Positions 1 to 10,191 are shown, numbered from the stretch's first letter. The stretch: 64,000 nt of DNA from Clostridium sp. 'White wine YQ' (GCF_028728205.1 NZ_JAQYUU010000001.1:357318-421317); one strand, 5' to 3'. Translations and numbers: made by a program. Notes: generated by a model from the letters alone, not told the origin.

Positions 1-893
1 TTCCAATGGCAAGAGTAGTAAGTACAAAGTTAAAAGATTATAAAAGACCAATTAGAGTTAGATATACATCAAATGTATACAGAGTAAATGAGGCATTTGG
101 AGGAAAACCAAATGAAATCACTCATTGTGGAGCTGAATTAATTGGGAGAGAAACTTTAGAAGGAGATTTAGAGATAATATATCTATCAATTAATCTTCTT
201 AAAGCTTTAGACTTAAAGGAATTTAAAATCGAGTTAGGTCACATGGGGATAATCTCAGGAATTTTTGAAGAGTTAAATCTTGAGGATGAGGTTAAAGAAA
301 AAATATCATTTCTAATAGAAAAAAAGAGGCTTGGAGAATTACAAGGACTTTTAAATAAGCTTAATATATCAAAAGAAATCAAAAGTTTCTTAGAAAAGTT
401 ACCATGGCTTTTTGGAAATGTTGAAGTTTTAGATTCAATAAGTGAACTTGAAATATATGAAAAAATAAAGGAACCAATACTATATTTAAAAGCTTTGGCA
501 GAGGGGATTAAAAAACTAGAGTTACAGGAATATGTATCTTTAGATTTAGGGATTATACCTAAAATAAATTATTATACTGGGGTAATAATTAGAGGATATG
601 TGCAAGGAGTTGGAAATTATGTACTCCAAGGTGGACGTTATGACAAACTTATAAATTCTTTTGGAATAGATAACGGGGCAATTGGTTTTGCTATAAATAT
701 TGATTCATTAATTGAGGTATATAAAAGTAGTAAAAAAGAAAAGATTACTAAGATAATATATTCTAAAAAAGATTTTATTGAGGCATTAGCAAAAGGGAAT
801 GAATTAACAAGTAAGGGCTATAAGGTTAATTTAATAGAAAAAAAAGATACGAATGCAGAAATAGAGAGTGATGAAAATACAATATTAATCTAA
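1..893 (+). CDS. hisZ: ATP phosphoribosyltransferase regulatory subunit HisZ (5' partial)
   Basis: HisZ is a catalytically inactive histidyl-tRNA synthetase paralogue. It forms a complex with short-form HisG and is required for the first step of histidine synthesis. The frame is open through the left edge: the codon before the first visible Met is Pro, giving P-M-A-R-V-V, which matches the internal segment ending motif 1 of class II synthetase folds. The beginning is therefore missing and the first ATG is internal. The region around residues 190-230 (YYTGVIIRGYV, then GGRYDKL) is the conserved HisZ/HisRS core. There is no anticodon-binding domain, as expected for HisZ. It is the first visible gene of the his operon, with hisG 39 bases downstream. 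Family assignment is firm because of the sequence and the neighbour. Confidence 0.93.
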   Translation, partial: PMARVVSTKLKDYKRPIRVRYTSNVYRVNEAFGGKPNEITHCGAELIGRETLEGDLEIIYLSINLLKALDLKEFKIELGHMGIISGIFEELNLEDEVKEKISFLIEKKRLGELQGLLNKLNISKEIKSFLEKLPWLFGNVEVLDSISELEIYEKIKEPILYLKALAEGIKKLELQEYVSLDLGIIPKINYYTGVIIRGYVQGVGNYVLQGGRYDKLINSFGIDNGAIGFAINIDSLIEVYKSSKKEKITKIIYSKKDFIEALAKGNELTSKGYKVNLIEKKDTNAEIESDENTILI

Positions 894-932
894 TCTTTCT
901 AAATTATTATGATTCAATTGGGGGGGAAGGAT

Positions 933-1556
933 ATGACAGTAAATATTGCACTAACAAAAGGGCGTTTAGAAAAAGAAAGTGTCAAGATCTTTGAAAAAGC
1001 TGGGTTTGATGTATCTTCGTTAAAAGATAAGGGAAGAAAACTCATTTTCAAGGATGAGAAAATGGATTATAACTATTTTTTAGTTAAGAGCGTTGATGCA
1101 ATCACCTATGTTGAGCACGGGGTAGCAGATGTTGGTATTGTTGGGAAGGATACGCTTATTGAAAGTAACTTGAACTATTACGAAGTTTTAGATTTGAAGA
1201 TAGGACAGTGTAAATTCATAGTTGCATCTCTTCCAGATTCAAGATTATTTAAAGATTACGGGCACATTAAAATAGGAACTAAATATCCCAATGTAGCAAA
1301 GGAATATTTTTATGACAAGGGAATGGATGTAGAAATAATAAAGATTGAAGGTTCTGTTGAACTAGCACCACTTCTAGGGTTATGTGATGGGATAGTAGAT
1401 ATTATGGAAACGGGAACAACTTTAAAGGAGAATGGATTGGTTGTCCGTGATGAAATCTGTGATATAAGTGCCAGGGTTATTGTTAATAATACTGCCTTTA
1501 AGTTAAAAGAGAAGGAGATTAGAGAATTTCTTTCAAAAATAAGTAATGTAATATAG
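933..1556 (+). CDS. hisG: ATP phosphoribosyltransferase, short form
   Basis: HisG catalyses the committed step of histidine synthesis, joining ATP and PRPP to give phosphoribosyl-ATP. The product is 207 residues, the short form lacking the C-terminal ACT-like regulatory domain, so it depends on the adjacent HisZ. It begins MTVNIALTKGRLEKESV and carries the PRPP-binding stretch ETGTTLKENGL near residue 160. An ATG 24 bases upstream is in frame, but the G-rich ribosome binding site (GGGGGGAAGG) lies just before the ATG at 933 and sets the start there. hisD follows after 9 bases. Confidence 0.95.
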   Translation: MTVNIALTKGRLEKESVKIFEKAGFDVSSLKDKGRKLIFKDEKMDYNYFLVKSVDAITYVEHGVADVGIVGKDTLIESNLNYYEVLDLKIGQCKFIVASLPDSRLFKDYGHIKIGTKYPNVAKEYFYDKGMDVEIIKIEGSVELAPLLGLCDGIVDIMETGTTLKENGLVVRDEICDISARVIVNNTAFKLKEKEIREFLSKISNVI

Positions 1557-1565
1557 GGGGCTATA

Positions 1566-2852
1566 ATGTTAAGAATATTAAAATACAACGAAGAAAATAG
1601 AAATAAAGTTTTAGAAGAACTTAAGAATAGGGAAGTTAAGGAAAGTGAAGAAGTATTAAAATCAGTAAATGAAATACTAAACAAGGTTAAAGCAGAAGGC
1701 GATAAGGCACTAAGCTATTTTACTAATTTATATGATGGAGTTCAATTAGAATCTATTTTAGTTTCAAAAGACGAATCAGAAGAAGCTTTTTTGAAAGTTG
1801 AAAAAGAATTCATTGAGGCGTTAGAAAAAGCTAAAGAAAATATAAAAGTATTTCATGAAAAGCAAAAATTAAATTCTTGGATACAGACTAATGATAGTGG
1901 AGTTTTCATGGGGCAAAGAGTAATTCCACTTGAAAGAGTAGGAGTTTATGTTCCTGGGGGAACTGCTGCATATCCGTCTTCAGTATTAATGAATGTTATT
2001 CCAGCTAAGGTGGCAGGAGTTTCATCAGTTGCAATGATCACTCCACCAATGAAGGATGGAAAGGTAAACCCGTATATTCTTGCAGCTGCTAAAATTGCTG
2101 GGGTGGATGAAATTTATAAAGTTGGAGGAGCTCAAGGAATTGGAGCCTTAGCTTTTGGAACTGAAAGTATAAAAGCTGTTGATAAAATAGTTGGGCCCGG
2201 GAATATATACGTAGCTACCGCTAAGAAATTAGTATTTGGTACTGTAGATATAGATATGATAGCAGGACCGTCTGAAATATTGGTTATAGCAGATGAAAAA
2301 GCTAAAAAAGAATATGTTGCTGCAGATATGTTATCTCAAGGAGAGCATGATGTCTTAGCTTCATCAATTTTGCTAACTACTTCTGAAAAGTTATTAAATG
2401 AAGTGTGTCAAGAAATGGAGAAGCAAACTCAGAATTTAGAGAGAAAAGATATCATAAAAAAATCTATGGAGAAGTTTGGAATAGGGATACTATGTGAGAG
2501 TATTGAGGAATGCGTTAAGCTTTCTAATATAATATCACCCGAACATTTAGAACTCATGATTGAAAATCCAATGGAGTTATTAGGGAAAGTTAAAAACGCA
2601 GGAAGTGTATTTTTAGGATACTATACACCAGAGCCTGTTGGAGATTATTTTGGTGGTCCTAATCATGTACTACCAACATCGGGAACAGCAAGGTTCTTCT
2701 CAGCATTATCCACTGATAGTTTTATTAAAAAATCTTCGTTTATATATTACACAAGAGAAGAACTAATAAAGGCATCAAAAGACATTATAACGTTAGCGGA
2801 TAAGGAAGGGTTAACCGCCCACGGAAATTCTATAAAAGTGAGGTTAGATTAA
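1566..2852 (+). CDS. hisD: Histidinol dehydrogenase
   Basis: A 428-residue zinc enzyme that oxidises histidinol to histidine with two NAD+, the last two steps of the pathway. Conserved HisD blocks are visible: [17 protein letters not shown] (about 123-139), [31 protein letters not shown] near residue 260 (zinc and substrate contact) and [15 protein letters not shown] near 365. Length is standard. It starts ten bases after hisG behind a GGGGGG-rich ribosome binding site and is followed almost immediately by hisC. Confidence 0.97.
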   Translation: MLRILKYNEENRNKVLEELKNREVKESEEVLKSVNEILNKVKAEGDKALSYFTNLYDGVQLESILVSKDESEEAFLKVEKEFIEALEKAKENIKVFHEKQKLNSWIQTNDSGVFMGQRVIPLERVGVYVPGGTAAYPSSVLMNVIPAKVAGVSSVAMITPPMKDGKVNPYILAAAKIAGVDEIYKVGGAQGIGALAFGTESIKAVDKIVGPGNIYVATAKKLVFGTVDIDMIAGPSEILVIADEKAKKEYVAADMLSQGEHDVLASSILLTTSEKLLNEVCQEMEKQTQNLERKDIIKKSMEKFGIGILCESIEECVKLSNIISPEHLELMIENPMELLGKVKNAGSVFLGYYTPEPVGDYFGGPNHVLPTSGTARFFSALSTDSFIKKSSFIYYTREELIKASKDIITLADKEGLTAHGNSIKVRLD

Positions 2853-2853
2853 G

Positions 2854-3924
2854 ATGAAAAAAATACACGCATATACATCAATGGATACATCAAAGGAGAT
2901 TAGACTTAATGCCAATGAGATATCTAATAATCTATACAAGGATGCAATATTTTCTATGACATCAATATTAGCATCTACTCAGTTTAATAGATATCCAGAG
3001 GATGAGGCCTTAGGTATAAGAAAAGCATATGCTAAATATGCTGGAGTTAAAGAAAAAAATATTATTGTTGGAAATGGTTCTGATGAGATGATAAACCTTA
3101 TTATAAGCTCAGCAATATCACAGGGGAAGAAACTACTAACCTTGGATCCAGACTTTTCTATGTTTGATTTCTATACTTCAGTTCAAGGTGGAGAAATAGT
3201 TAAGGTTAAAATTGAAGATCAAGGGAAAATTAATGTAAAGAATCTTATAGAAACAGGCAAACGAGAAGAGGTAAGTTTGATAATATTCTCAAATCCTAAT
3301 AATCCAACAGGAACAGTAATAGCAGAGAAAGATATAGTTAAGATATGCGAAAGCTTTAGTGATATTCCAATAGTTGTTGATGAAGCTTACTATGAATTTT
3401 ACGGTGAATCAATGATTAAGTATATCAATAAATACAAAAATCTAATAGTGACTAGGACATTATCTAAGGCATGGGGATTAGCAGCTATTAGAGTTGGCTT
3501 CCTAATCTCCAATGAAGAAAAGATAAATGAACTTCTATCATATAAGGTTCCTTATAATGTAAACACTCTTTCACAGACATTAGGAACTATTGCATTAGGA
3601 TATATAAATCTATTAAAAGAAAATACAAATATAATAATTTCAGAAAGAGAAAAGTTATTAGAAGAACTTAAAGAGTTAGAGATTGAAAGTTCTTTAGATA
3701 TATGTTTTTATCCATCTAAATCAAATTTTATATATGGAAAAACATCTCATAAGGATGCTCTTGTAAATGGGCTTAAAAATAAAAATATTTTAATTAGAAC
3801 CTTTGAAGATGATAGTTTCAGAATAACAATTGGATCACCTCAAGAGAATAAGAGACTAATGGATACTTTAAGAAAGATTTTAGTCTATGAAGGAGATGAT
3901 GGATATGACATTAAGAGTTTATAA
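2854..3924 (+). CDS. hisC: Histidinol-phosphate aminotransferase
   Basis: A 356-residue PLP-dependent fold type I aminotransferase that converts imidazole acetol phosphate to histidinol phosphate, using glutamate. It shows the NPNNPTG motif (about 149-155), the VVDEAYYEF strand with the PLP-binding Asp, and the Schiff-base lysine in [15 protein letters not shown]. The start is one base after the hisD stop. The 3' end overlaps the start of hisB by 20 bases, suggesting translational coupling. Confidence 0.96.
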   Translation: MKKIHAYTSMDTSKEIRLNANEISNNLYKDAIFSMTSILASTQFNRYPEDEALGIRKAYAKYAGVKEKNIIVGNGSDEMINLIISSAISQGKKLLTLDPDFSMFDFYTSVQGGEIVKVKIEDQGKINVKNLIETGKREEVSLIIFSNPNNPTGTVIAEKDIVKICESFSDIPIVVDEAYYEFYGESMIKYINKYKNLIVTRTLSKAWGLAAIRVGFLISNEEKINELLSYKVPYNVNTLSQTLGTIALGYINLLKENTNIIISEREKLLEELKELEIESSLDICFYPSKSNFIYGKTSHKDALVNGLKNKNILIRTFEDDSFRITIGSPQENKRLMDTLRKILVYEGDDGYDIKSL

Positions 3925-4498
3925 AGGTAAAAGAGATACAAAAGAAACTCAAATTGAACTGGAACTTAATATTGATGGAAATGGTAATTCAGAAATATCA
4001 ACAGGAGTTGGATTTTTTGACCACATGCTAACATTATTATCATTTCACGGGGATTTTGATTTGAATATTAAAGCAAAAGGTGATTTATATATTGATGATC
4101 ATCATTTAGTTGAAGATACAGGTATTCTGCTAGGAACAGCAATAAAAGAAGCCTTAGGAGATAAAAAAGGAATAAGAAGATATGGAACCTTCTTTTTACC
4201 TATGGATGAGGCATTATCTACAGTTTCTCTTGATATATCTGGAAGAGGATTTCTGCACTTTGAGGGAGACTTTTCAAGAGAGAGTATAGGAAACTTTTCA
4301 ACTGAAATGGTAAAGGAGTTCTTTAGAGCTTTAGCTATGAATGCAGAGATAACTCTTCATGGAAGAGTTTTATATGGGGAGAATGATCATCATAAAATTG
4401 AAGGTTTATTTAAGGCTTTAGGAAGAGCTTTAAAAGAAGCTGTTACAATAGATGAAAATAATATAAACCGAATTCCTTCTAGTAAAGGAGCTCTTTAA
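3905..4498 (+). CDS. hisB: Imidazoleglycerol-phosphate dehydratase (monofunctional)
   Basis: A 197-residue manganese enzyme that dehydrates imidazoleglycerol phosphate. The metal-binding His clusters typical of the family are present: [26 protein letters not shown] and later [19 protein letters not shown]. There is no histidinol-phosphatase domain, so that activity must come from elsewhere, and the PHP protein at 9364-10128 fits. Four in-frame ATGs lie close together. The one at 3905 is preferred because AAGGAG ends nine bases upstream and the resulting N-terminus, [17 protein letters not shown], matches the family. Confidence 0.95.
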   Translation: MTLRVYKGKRDTKETQIELELNIDGNGNSEISTGVGFFDHMLTLLSFHGDFDLNIKAKGDLYIDDHHLVEDTGILLGTAIKEALGDKKGIRRYGTFFLPMDEALSTVSLDISGRGFLHFEGDFSRESIGNFSTEMVKEFFRALAMNAEITLHGRVLYGENDHHKIEGLFKALGRALKEAVTIDENNINRIPSSKGAL

Positions 4499-4509
4499 GG
4501 AGGGTCAAA

Positions 4510-5118
4510 ATGATAAGCATCATTGATTATGGTATGGGTAATCTTAAAAGTGTATATAATGCTTTTAAGTTTCTTGGAATAGAAAGTAAAGTCACAAGAG
4601 ATTATAAAGAAATTAAGGCGTCAAAAGGAATATTATTACCTGGAGTAGGTGCATTTCCTGATGCTATGAAAAATCTAAAAGAATATAATTTAGACCAAAT
4701 AATACTGGAAGAAGTGGACAAGGATAAACCTATGCTTGGAATATGCTTAGGTATGCAATTGCTATTCTCAAAAGGATATGAAGGGGAAGAGTGTGAAGGG
4801 TTAGATATAATACAAGGAGAGGTCAAAAAACTTAAAGAGGGCAATATTAAGATACCTCATATTGGGTGGAACTCTTTAGAAATAAATAGGAAAGATGAAA
4901 TAATGAAAGGGCTAGAAGTTGAGAGTTATGTATATTTTGTCCATTCATTTCAAGGAGAAAATTTAAAAGATGAAAATCTTATTGCCTACAGTAATTATGG
5001 AGAAAATAAGATACCAGCTATAGTTAATAAAGATAAGGTGTACGGAGCACAATTTCATCCAGAAAAAAGCGGGGAAGTAGGACTTAAGATATTAAAAAAC
5101 TTTAGGGAGTTGATTTAA
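4510..5118 (+). CDS. hisH: Imidazole glycerol phosphate synthase, glutaminase subunit
   Basis: A class I glutamine amidotransferase subunit of 202 residues that delivers ammonia to HisF. The nucleophile Cys sits in MLGICLGMQLLF near residue 80, and the catalytic His-Glu pair is in QFHPEKSGEVG near residue 180. The start follows an AAGGAGGG ribosome binding site. The stop codon overlaps the hisA start (TAATG), so the two are probably translationally coupled. Confidence 0.96.
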   Translation: MISIIDYGMGNLKSVYNAFKFLGIESKVTRDYKEIKASKGILLPGVGAFPDAMKNLKEYNLDQIILEEVDKDKPMLGICLGMQLLFSKGYEGEECEGLDIIQGEVKKLKEGNIKIPHIGWNSLEINRKDEIMKGLEVESYVYFVHSFQGENLKDENLIAYSNYGENKIPAIVNKDKVYGAQFHPEKSGEVGLKILKNFRELI

Positions 5119-5831
5119 TGATAATATTACCAGCAATAGACATTAGAGGTGGAAAAGCTGTTAGATTATATCAAGGAGATTATTCTAAAGAAGAAATCGT
5201 AGCAAAGGATATTTTCGATCAAGCTAAAGAATTTCAAAGCTTAGGAGCAACTAATCTTCATTTAGTTGATTTAGACGGAGCAAAGGAAGGGACAGGAATA
5301 AATGAGGAAATTATTCTAAAGCTTGCCAAAACATTAGATATGTCTATTGAAGTAGGTGGAGGAATAAGAAACCTTGATAGAATAGATAAGCTCCTAACAA
5401 AGGGGGTAGATAAGGTTATTCTAGGAACAGCAGCAATTGAAAATAAAGAATTATTATTAAGAGCATTAGATAAATATGGAGATGCTGTTATAGTGGGAAT
5501 TGATGCAAGAGATGGAAAAGTATGTGGAAATGGATGGCTTAAAGAAAGCAATTTAGACTATATTGATTTCAGCAAGACTATGGCAGACTACGGTGTAGAT
5601 AATATCATTGTTACTGATATAAGCAGAGACGGAACACTTCAAGGAGTTAATCTTGAAATGTTAAAGAAGCTAAAAGAGGAAGTAAATATAAAAATTACAG
5701 CTTCTGGTGGAGTTAAAAATATAGAGGATATTGAAAAACTAAAGGATCTAGATATATATGGGGCGATAACTGGAAAGGCTATTTATTCAGGAGAACTTTC
5801 ATTAAAAGCAGCATTGGATTTAGTTAAATAA
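5118..5831 (+). CDS. hisA: Phosphoribosylformimino-5-aminoimidazole carboxamide ribotide isomerase
   Basis: A 237-residue TIM-barrel isomerase acting on ProFAR in the fourth step of histidine synthesis. The barrel begins MIILPAIDIRGGKAVRL with the catalytic Asp8. The second catalytic Asp is in VIVGIDARDGKV, and phosphate-binding glycines occur in VGGGIR and ASGGVKN. It has the same half-barrel repeat architecture as HisF, which follows 15 bases later behind an AGGAGGG ribosome binding site. Confidence 0.96.
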   Translation: MIILPAIDIRGGKAVRLYQGDYSKEEIVAKDIFDQAKEFQSLGATNLHLVDLDGAKEGTGINEEIILKLAKTLDMSIEVGGGIRNLDRIDKLLTKGVDKVILGTAAIENKELLLRALDKYGDAVIVGIDARDGKVCGNGWLKESNLDYIDFSKTMADYGVDNIIVTDISRDGTLQGVNLEMLKKLKEEVNIKITASGGVKNIEDIEKLKDLDIYGAITGKAIYSGELSLKAALDLVK

Positions 5832-5846
5832 CCTAGGAGGGATATT

Positions 5847-6608
5847 ATGCATACTAAAAGAATAATTCCCTGTCTAGATGTAGATAAGGGAAGGGTAGTC
5901 AAGGGAATTAATTTTAAAGGACTTATAAATGTTGGAGATCCAGTAGAACTGGCTGAATACTACAGTAATGAAGGTGCTGATGAGTTGGTGTTTTTAGATA
6001 TTAAGGCAACTCATGAAGGAAGAGGAATAATGGAGGATGTGGTTAGAAGAACTGCTGAAAAAGTATTTATTCCCTTTACTGTAGGAGGAGGATTAACTTC
6101 TGTAGATGACATTAGAAGGATATTAAGGGCTGGGGCTGATAAGATATCTCTTAACTCTGCTGCAGTGAGAAATAAGGAACTAATAAAAGAAGGATCCTAT
6201 TACTTTGGATCACAGTGTATAGTTCTTGCAGTAGATGCAAAGAGAAGAGCTGACAATACTGGGTGGAATGTATTTGTAAATGGAGGAAGAATAGATACTG
6301 GCTTAGACGTTCTTAGTTGGATTGAAGAAGGGGTAAGGCTTGGGGCAGGAGAAATACTATTAACATCTATGGATAGAGATGGAACAAAGGAAGGTTTTGA
6401 TAATAACCTTCTTGCAAAGGTTGATGAAATAGTTAATGTTCCTGTTATAGCCTCTGGGGGCTGTGGGAGCCTGGAACATTTTTATGAAGCCTTTAATAGT
6501 GGAAAGGCTGATGCTGCACTAGCGGCTTCTCTATTTCATTATGGAAAACTTAGAATAAATGAAGTTAAAGATTATTTAAGAGAACGAAAAATTCCTATGA
6601 GAAAATAA
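5847..6608 (+). CDS. hisF: Imidazole glycerol phosphate synthase, cyclase subunit
   Basis: A 253-residue TIM-barrel cyclase that uses HisH-derived ammonia to form imidazoleglycerol phosphate and AICAR. It opens with [16 protein letters not shown], containing catalytic Asp11. The second catalytic Asp is in [10 protein letters not shown], and the phosphate loops TVGGGLTS and ASGGCGS are intact. Length is as expected for the family. It is followed ten bases later by hisI. Confidence 0.97.
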   Translation: MHTKRIIPCLDVDKGRVVKGINFKGLINVGDPVELAEYYSNEGADELVFLDIKATHEGRGIMEDVVRRTAEKVFIPFTVGGGLTSVDDIRRILRAGADKISLNSAAVRNKELIKEGSYYFGSQCIVLAVDAKRRADNTGWNVFVNGGRIDTGLDVLSWIEEGVRLGAGEILLTSMDRDGTKEGFDNNLLAKVDEIVNVPVIASGGCGSLEHFYEAFNSGKADAALAASLFHYGKLRINEVKDYLRERKIPMRK

Positions 6609-6618
6609 AGGAGATATT

Positions 6619-6954
6619 ATGTTTGATATAGATAAAATTGATTTTGACAAAGGTAATTCTCTTGTACCAGCAATAGTTCAAGACTATAAAACAAAAGAAG
6701 TGTTAATGCTAGCATATATGAATAAAGAAAGCCTTAATAAGACTTTAGAAAGTGGAACCACTTGGTTTTATTCAAGAAGTAGAAATGAATATTGGAATAA
6801 AGGAGCAACTTCAGGTAATTTACAATTTGTAAAAGAAATGTATTATGATTGTGATGGAGATACAATCTTAGTGCTGGTTGAGCCAAATGGGCCTGCATGT
6901 CATACTGGAAAAAATAGTTGCTTTTTCAATAATATATACGGGGGAAAAATATGA
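6619..6954 (+). CDS. hisI: Phosphoribosyl-AMP cyclohydrolase
   Basis: A 111-residue zinc and magnesium enzyme that opens the adenine ring of phosphoribosyl-AMP. Typical motifs are [19 protein letters not shown] and the metal site [21 protein letters not shown] with three conserved Cys/Asp groups. In many bacteria this domain is fused to HisE; here the two are separate genes whose ends overlap by four bases (ATGA). Confidence 0.96.
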   Translation: MFDIDKIDFDKGNSLVPAIVQDYKTKEVLMLAYMNKESLNKTLESGTTWFYSRSRNEYWNKGATSGNLQFVKEMYYDCDGDTILVLVEPNGPACHTGKNSCFFNNIYGGKI

Positions 6955-7277
6955 AAAGTGAATTAGAAAGCTTATATAAACTTATTTTATCTAGAAAAGA
7001 AGATGGCGAAGAAGGATCATATACCAAATATCTATTTTCAAAAGGAATAGATAAAATATTAAAGAAAATAGGTGAGGAAAGTACAGAGGTGATTATAGCC
7101 TCAAAAGGAGATAGCAGAGAAGATCAAGTGGCTGAAATATGTGATCTAACCTATCATTTATTAGTTCTAATGGCAGAACTAAATATACCACTAGAATCAG
7201 TAGAAGAAGAATTGAAAAAAAGAAGTGAGAAGATAAGCAATTTTAAAGGTGAAAGAAAAGAAGTACAAGATTTATAA
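6951..7277 (+). CDS. hisE: Phosphoribosyl-ATP pyrophosphohydrolase
   Basis: A 108-residue MazG-fold hydrolase that removes pyrophosphate from phosphoribosyl-ATP in the second step of the pathway. The helix carrying the metal-binding acidic residues is visible as [14 protein letters not shown] and [16 protein letters not shown]. It overlaps the hisI stop by four bases and is the last gene of the operon, with a strong terminator beginning ten bases after its stop. Confidence 0.95.
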   Translation: MKSELESLYKLILSRKEDGEEGSYTKYLFSKGIDKILKKIGEESTEVIIASKGDSREDQVAEICDLTYHLLVLMAELNIPLESVEEELKKRSEKISNFKGERKEVQDL

Positions 7278-7286
7278 AAAAATTAG

Positions 7287-7326
7287 AAAATCCCTCCTAT
7301 AATAAAATATGGAGGGATTTTTTAAA
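7287..7326 (+). terminator. Terminator of the his operon
   Basis: An inverted repeat, AAAATCCCTCC paired with GGAGGGATTTT, encloses a 13-base AT-rich loop and is followed by a T run. It lies just after hisE. The A-run on the left side means it could also act on the opposite strand for the convergent gtrA-like gene. Confidence 0.9.
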
Positions 7327-7337
7327 TATGTAAAATC

Positions 7338-7805
7338 TTAGTGAAGTTCACCTATTTCATTTGGATGTTCATTGTGTGACTTCTTTCTAAATATTATAAA
7401 TTTATTAATTATAAAACCAATCAGTCCTGTTGCCATGGCAGCAGTAAAAGCTGATAAGTTTGCATTTAGTCCTCTATGTAAGTGGAAAGGGTTTAATCTT
7501 GTTAATTTAACTAAAATAATGGCATCCATTAAACTTAATACAGCTAAAAGGGAAATATAACTAAAGTAAGATTTTATTGATGCCTTTGTTTTAAATGTAT
7601 ATTTTCTATTAAGTAAATATCCTGTAGTAGAATAAACTGCAAAGGAAATTAACTTAAAAAGATAATTAATTCTACCTATATACATTCCGGAAGCAAACCA
7701 TAGTATATTAAGTACAATCAAATCTATTATTACATTGGATGCTCCAACTAAAGCATAAGTAATGAATTGAATAATGGATTTATAATTAAAGCTTTTGTTT
7801 ATCAA
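7338..7805 (-). CDS. GtrA-like four-helix membrane protein
   Basis: A roughly 155-residue membrane protein of the GtrA family, whose members take part in moving lipid-linked sugars or in cell-surface polysaccharide synthesis. Four hydrophobic segments are visible (about 12-32, 36-56, 80-100 and 115-140), with the family-typical FLVGASNVIID-like entry and NRKYTF between helices two and three. No ATG start exists. A TTG at 7805 sits six bases after GGAGGGG, whereas an upstream in-frame TTG at 7820 overlaps that ribosome binding site, so 7805 is chosen. It converges with the his operon. Substrate is unknown. Confidence 0.75.
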   Translation of the reverse strand: MINKSFNYKSIIQFITYALVGASNVIIDLIVLNILWFASGMYIGRINYLFKLISFAVYSTTGYLLNRKYTFKTKASIKSYFSYISLLAVLSLMDAIILVKLTRLNPFHLHRGLNANLSAFTAAMATGLIGFIINKFIIFRKKSHNEHPNEIGELH

Positions 7806-8121
7806 AAATTTCCCCTCCAAAGCATAGTATTAGAAAATGATTACAATCAAAATACAAACTAAAAACATTTTAACATAATAAAAATAGAATAGCATTAAAA
7901 TAATTCTTAATTTTACTAAGAAAAAGTATTACCAAGAATGTAATCTATTAGAATATAACATAATGAGTATTAAAATCCAATAAAACTTAATGATATTAAC
8001 TAAAATAGTGGTATTTAACCTATTTTAATTAAATACATGAATGACAAATTTATCGTATTGATATAAAATGGATTTGTTTAGTAAATTAAATTGAGATCTA
8101 GAATTAAAGGAGAATAATAAG
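7806..8121. other. Intergenic region between gtrA-like gene and aminotransferase gene
   Basis: About 316 bases of very AT-rich DNA separating two divergently transcribed genes, so it must hold promoters for both. The only candidate I see is TTGATA at 8058-8063, without a convincing -10 at the right distance. There is no ORF with a ribosome binding site, no strong inverted repeat and no RNA gene that I can recognise. AAAGGAG before 8122 serves the downstream gene. Confidence 0.5.
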
Positions 8122-9306
8122 ATGGATAGCAGAAAAAGTATACCATTTTCACCACCTGATATAACAGAAGCAGAAATTGAGGCTGTTGCAGAAGTTTTAA
8201 GATCAGGTTGGATTACATCAGGCCCAAAACTTGTGAAGTTTGAAGAAGAAATACAAAAATATTTATCAGTAAATAAAGCTGTTGCACTAAATTCAGCTAC
8301 TGCAGCAATGGAATTAGTTTTAAAAACACTTGATATAAAATCAGGAGATGAAATTATCTCAACACCATATACATATACAGCGACTTCAAGTGTTGCAGTT
8401 CATAGAGGAATTACTCCAACTTTAGTTGATGTTGAAAAAGATTCATTTTTTATGGATTTAAATAAATTAGAAGCGGCAATAACACCTAAAACTAAGGTAA
8501 TAATGCCAGTGGATTTAGGCGGTTTTCCTTGCGATTATGACGCAATAAAAGAAATATTAAAAGCTAAAAAGAGGGGAGATATAATAATTTTATGTGATTC
8601 AGCCCATTCTTTTGGAGCAAAATATAAAGGCGAGAGAGTTGGAGGACAATGTGATTTCCATAGCTTTTCTTTCCACGCAGTTAAGAATTTAACTACAGCA
8701 GAGGGCGGAGCTCTAACTTTTAATAATAATAATTTTTATGGAAAAGAAGATTTATTTAAGGAATTTAAGACAACATCGCTTCATGGACAGACAAAAGATG
8801 CGTTATCTAAAACAAAGCTAGGTGGATGGGAATATGATATCGTAACTGATGGATTTAAATGTAACATGACAGACATGAGTGCAGCTATTGGACTTGTTCA
8901 ACTTACTAGATATGAAGATATGCTAAGAAAAAGAGCAGAAATATTTAATATCTACACTAATATACTAAAAGATAATGAATGGGCTATCATACCTCCAAGT
9001 AAAAATGATGAGGGGACAGAATCTTCATATCATTTATACACCCTAAGAATTAAAGGCTTTAATGAAACTAAGAGAAATCTATTAATTCAAAGATTAGCTG
9101 AATTAGGTATTGGAACAAATGTACACTATAAACCACTTCCAATGCTTACACTTTATAAGAATTTAGGATTAGATATTAAGGATTATCCAAATGCATATGC
9201 TCAGTATGAAAATGAAATAACACTTCCAGTATATACAACATTAAAATTAGAAGATGCTGATTATATTGCAAAAGAAGTTGTAAAAATAGTAAATGAAATA
9301 AAGTAA
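8122..9306 (+). CDS. DegT/DnrJ/EryC1/StrS-family sugar aminotransferase
   Basis: A 394-residue PLP-dependent aminotransferase of the family that makes amino sugars for surface polysaccharides or glycans (ArnB, PglE and PseC are relatives). Visible features are the N-terminal IPFSPPDITEAEIEAV, the substrate loop SGWITSGPK, LNSATAAMEL (phosphate binding), LCDSAHSFGAKYKG with the PLP Asp, and SFHAVKNLTTAEGG containing the Schiff-base Lys near residue 190. Other genes of a sugar pathway are not adjacent, so the nucleotide-sugar substrate cannot be told. It stands alone between the gtrA-like gene and a bidirectional terminator. Confidence 0.88.
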   Translation: MDSRKSIPFSPPDITEAEIEAVAEVLRSGWITSGPKLVKFEEEIQKYLSVNKAVALNSATAAMELVLKTLDIKSGDEIISTPYTYTATSSVAVHRGITPTLVDVEKDSFFMDLNKLEAAITPKTKVIMPVDLGGFPCDYDAIKEILKAKKRGDIIILCDSAHSFGAKYKGERVGGQCDFHSFSFHAVKNLTTAEGGALTFNNNNFYGKEDLFKEFKTTSLHGQTKDALSKTKLGGWEYDIVTDGFKCNMTDMSAAIGLVQLTRYEDMLRKRAEIFNIYTNILKDNEWAIIPPSKNDEGTESSYHLYTLRIKGFNETKRNLLIQRLAELGIGTNVHYKPLPMLTLYKNLGLDIKDYPNAYAQYENEITLPVYTTLKLEDADYIAKEVVKIVNEIK

Positions 9307-9314
9307 CATAATGT

Positions 9315-9363
9315 AAAAAAGACATCCTAAAATGATTTTATATCTTTTAAGGATGTCTTTTAA
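9315..9363. terminator. Bidirectional terminator between convergent genes
   Basis: AAAAAGACATCCT and AGGATGTCTTTT form a stem around an AT-rich loop, with A and T runs on either side. It can serve both the aminotransferase gene and the convergent histidinol-phosphatase gene, whose last codons lie immediately beside it. Confidence 0.85.
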
Positions 9364-10128
9364 TTAATATTCTAATTTGCGGTCACTAAAGTGAACAGCC
9401 TTAAGTCCAATAGATGTAATTAGCTCATTAGCTTCTTTGAAATTAACACCAATTGCTGCCTTTCCGTGAGCATCTGAACCTAAGGTTACATACTTACCAC
9501 CTAAATCTTTATATCTTTTGAAAATTTTATATAAAGAATTATATCTTTCTTTTTCATTTAACATTCTTGTATTTAGTTCTAATAACTTATCTTTTGATAA
9601 GAGCTTTTTAATAACATTATCAATATATTCACCATATAACTCTATATGGATTTCTTTATCTTCATAAGGGGCATAACGGCACGCATAATCTATGTGCCCA
9701 AGTGCATCAAAGCAATCAAAAGAGTCAACAAGTTTCTCCATAGCGACTAAATATTCTATATAAAGCTCATCTTTACTTTTTTCAGGAGCATAAAAATCTA
9801 CATAAATGTCTTTACCATTTACCATGTGGACAGAACCGATAACATAATCAAAGGGATTTGAATTTATTATGTTGTTATAATCACTAACAAATGAAGAATT
9901 AAGTCCTATCTCAATCCCTAGTTTAAGAGTTTCTGATTTATAAGGCTCATAGGTTTTAAGATACTTAGGTACATCGCACCTAAATAGTGCAGGATCAGGA
10001 AAATCTAAATCAATATGTTCAGTAAGAGTAACAGCTAGATTTTTATTTTTACTTTCTTCTATAACTTCTTCAATTTTCATTTTAGAGTCGCTAGAGAAAA
10101 TAGTGTGCATATGGTTATCAAAAATCAT
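9364..10128 (-). CDS. hisK: Histidinol-phosphatase, PHP family
   Basis: A 254-residue PHP-domain phosphoesterase. Family motifs are DNHMHTIFSSDSKM at the N-terminus (first metal-binding His pair), LTEHIDLDFP, IGSVHMV, the ALGHIDYACRY segment and GSDAHGKAAIGVNF near the C-terminus (last metal ligands). This is the HisJ/HisK-type enzyme that dephosphorylates histidinol phosphate in Firmicutes. It would fill the gap left by the monofunctional HisB of the operon, although it lies 2 kb away and on the other strand. The ATG follows an AAGGAGG site. A general PHP phosphatase role is the alternative. Confidence 0.85.
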   Translation of the reverse strand: MIFDNHMHTIFSSDSKMKIEEVIEESKNKNLAVTLTEHIDLDFPDPALFRCDVPKYLKTYEPYKSETLKLGIEIGLNSSFVSDYNNIINSNPFDYVIGSVHMVNGKDIYVDFYAPEKSKDELYIEYLVAMEKLVDSFDCFDALGHIDYACRYAPYEDKEIHIELYGEYIDNVIKKLLSKDKLLELNTRMLNEKERYNSLYKIFKRYKDLGGKYVTLGSDAHGKAAIGVNFKEANELITSIGLKAVHFSDRKLEY

Positions 10129-10191
10129 TATTTTCCTCCTTAATTCTTAATAATTAGATTATATCACACTAATTATATATTTTTATACAAT

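Noticed and set aside
6..893. Complete hisZ starting at the first ATG
   Set aside because: The frame is open to the left edge and the residue before the Met fits the family, so the gene is cut by the window.
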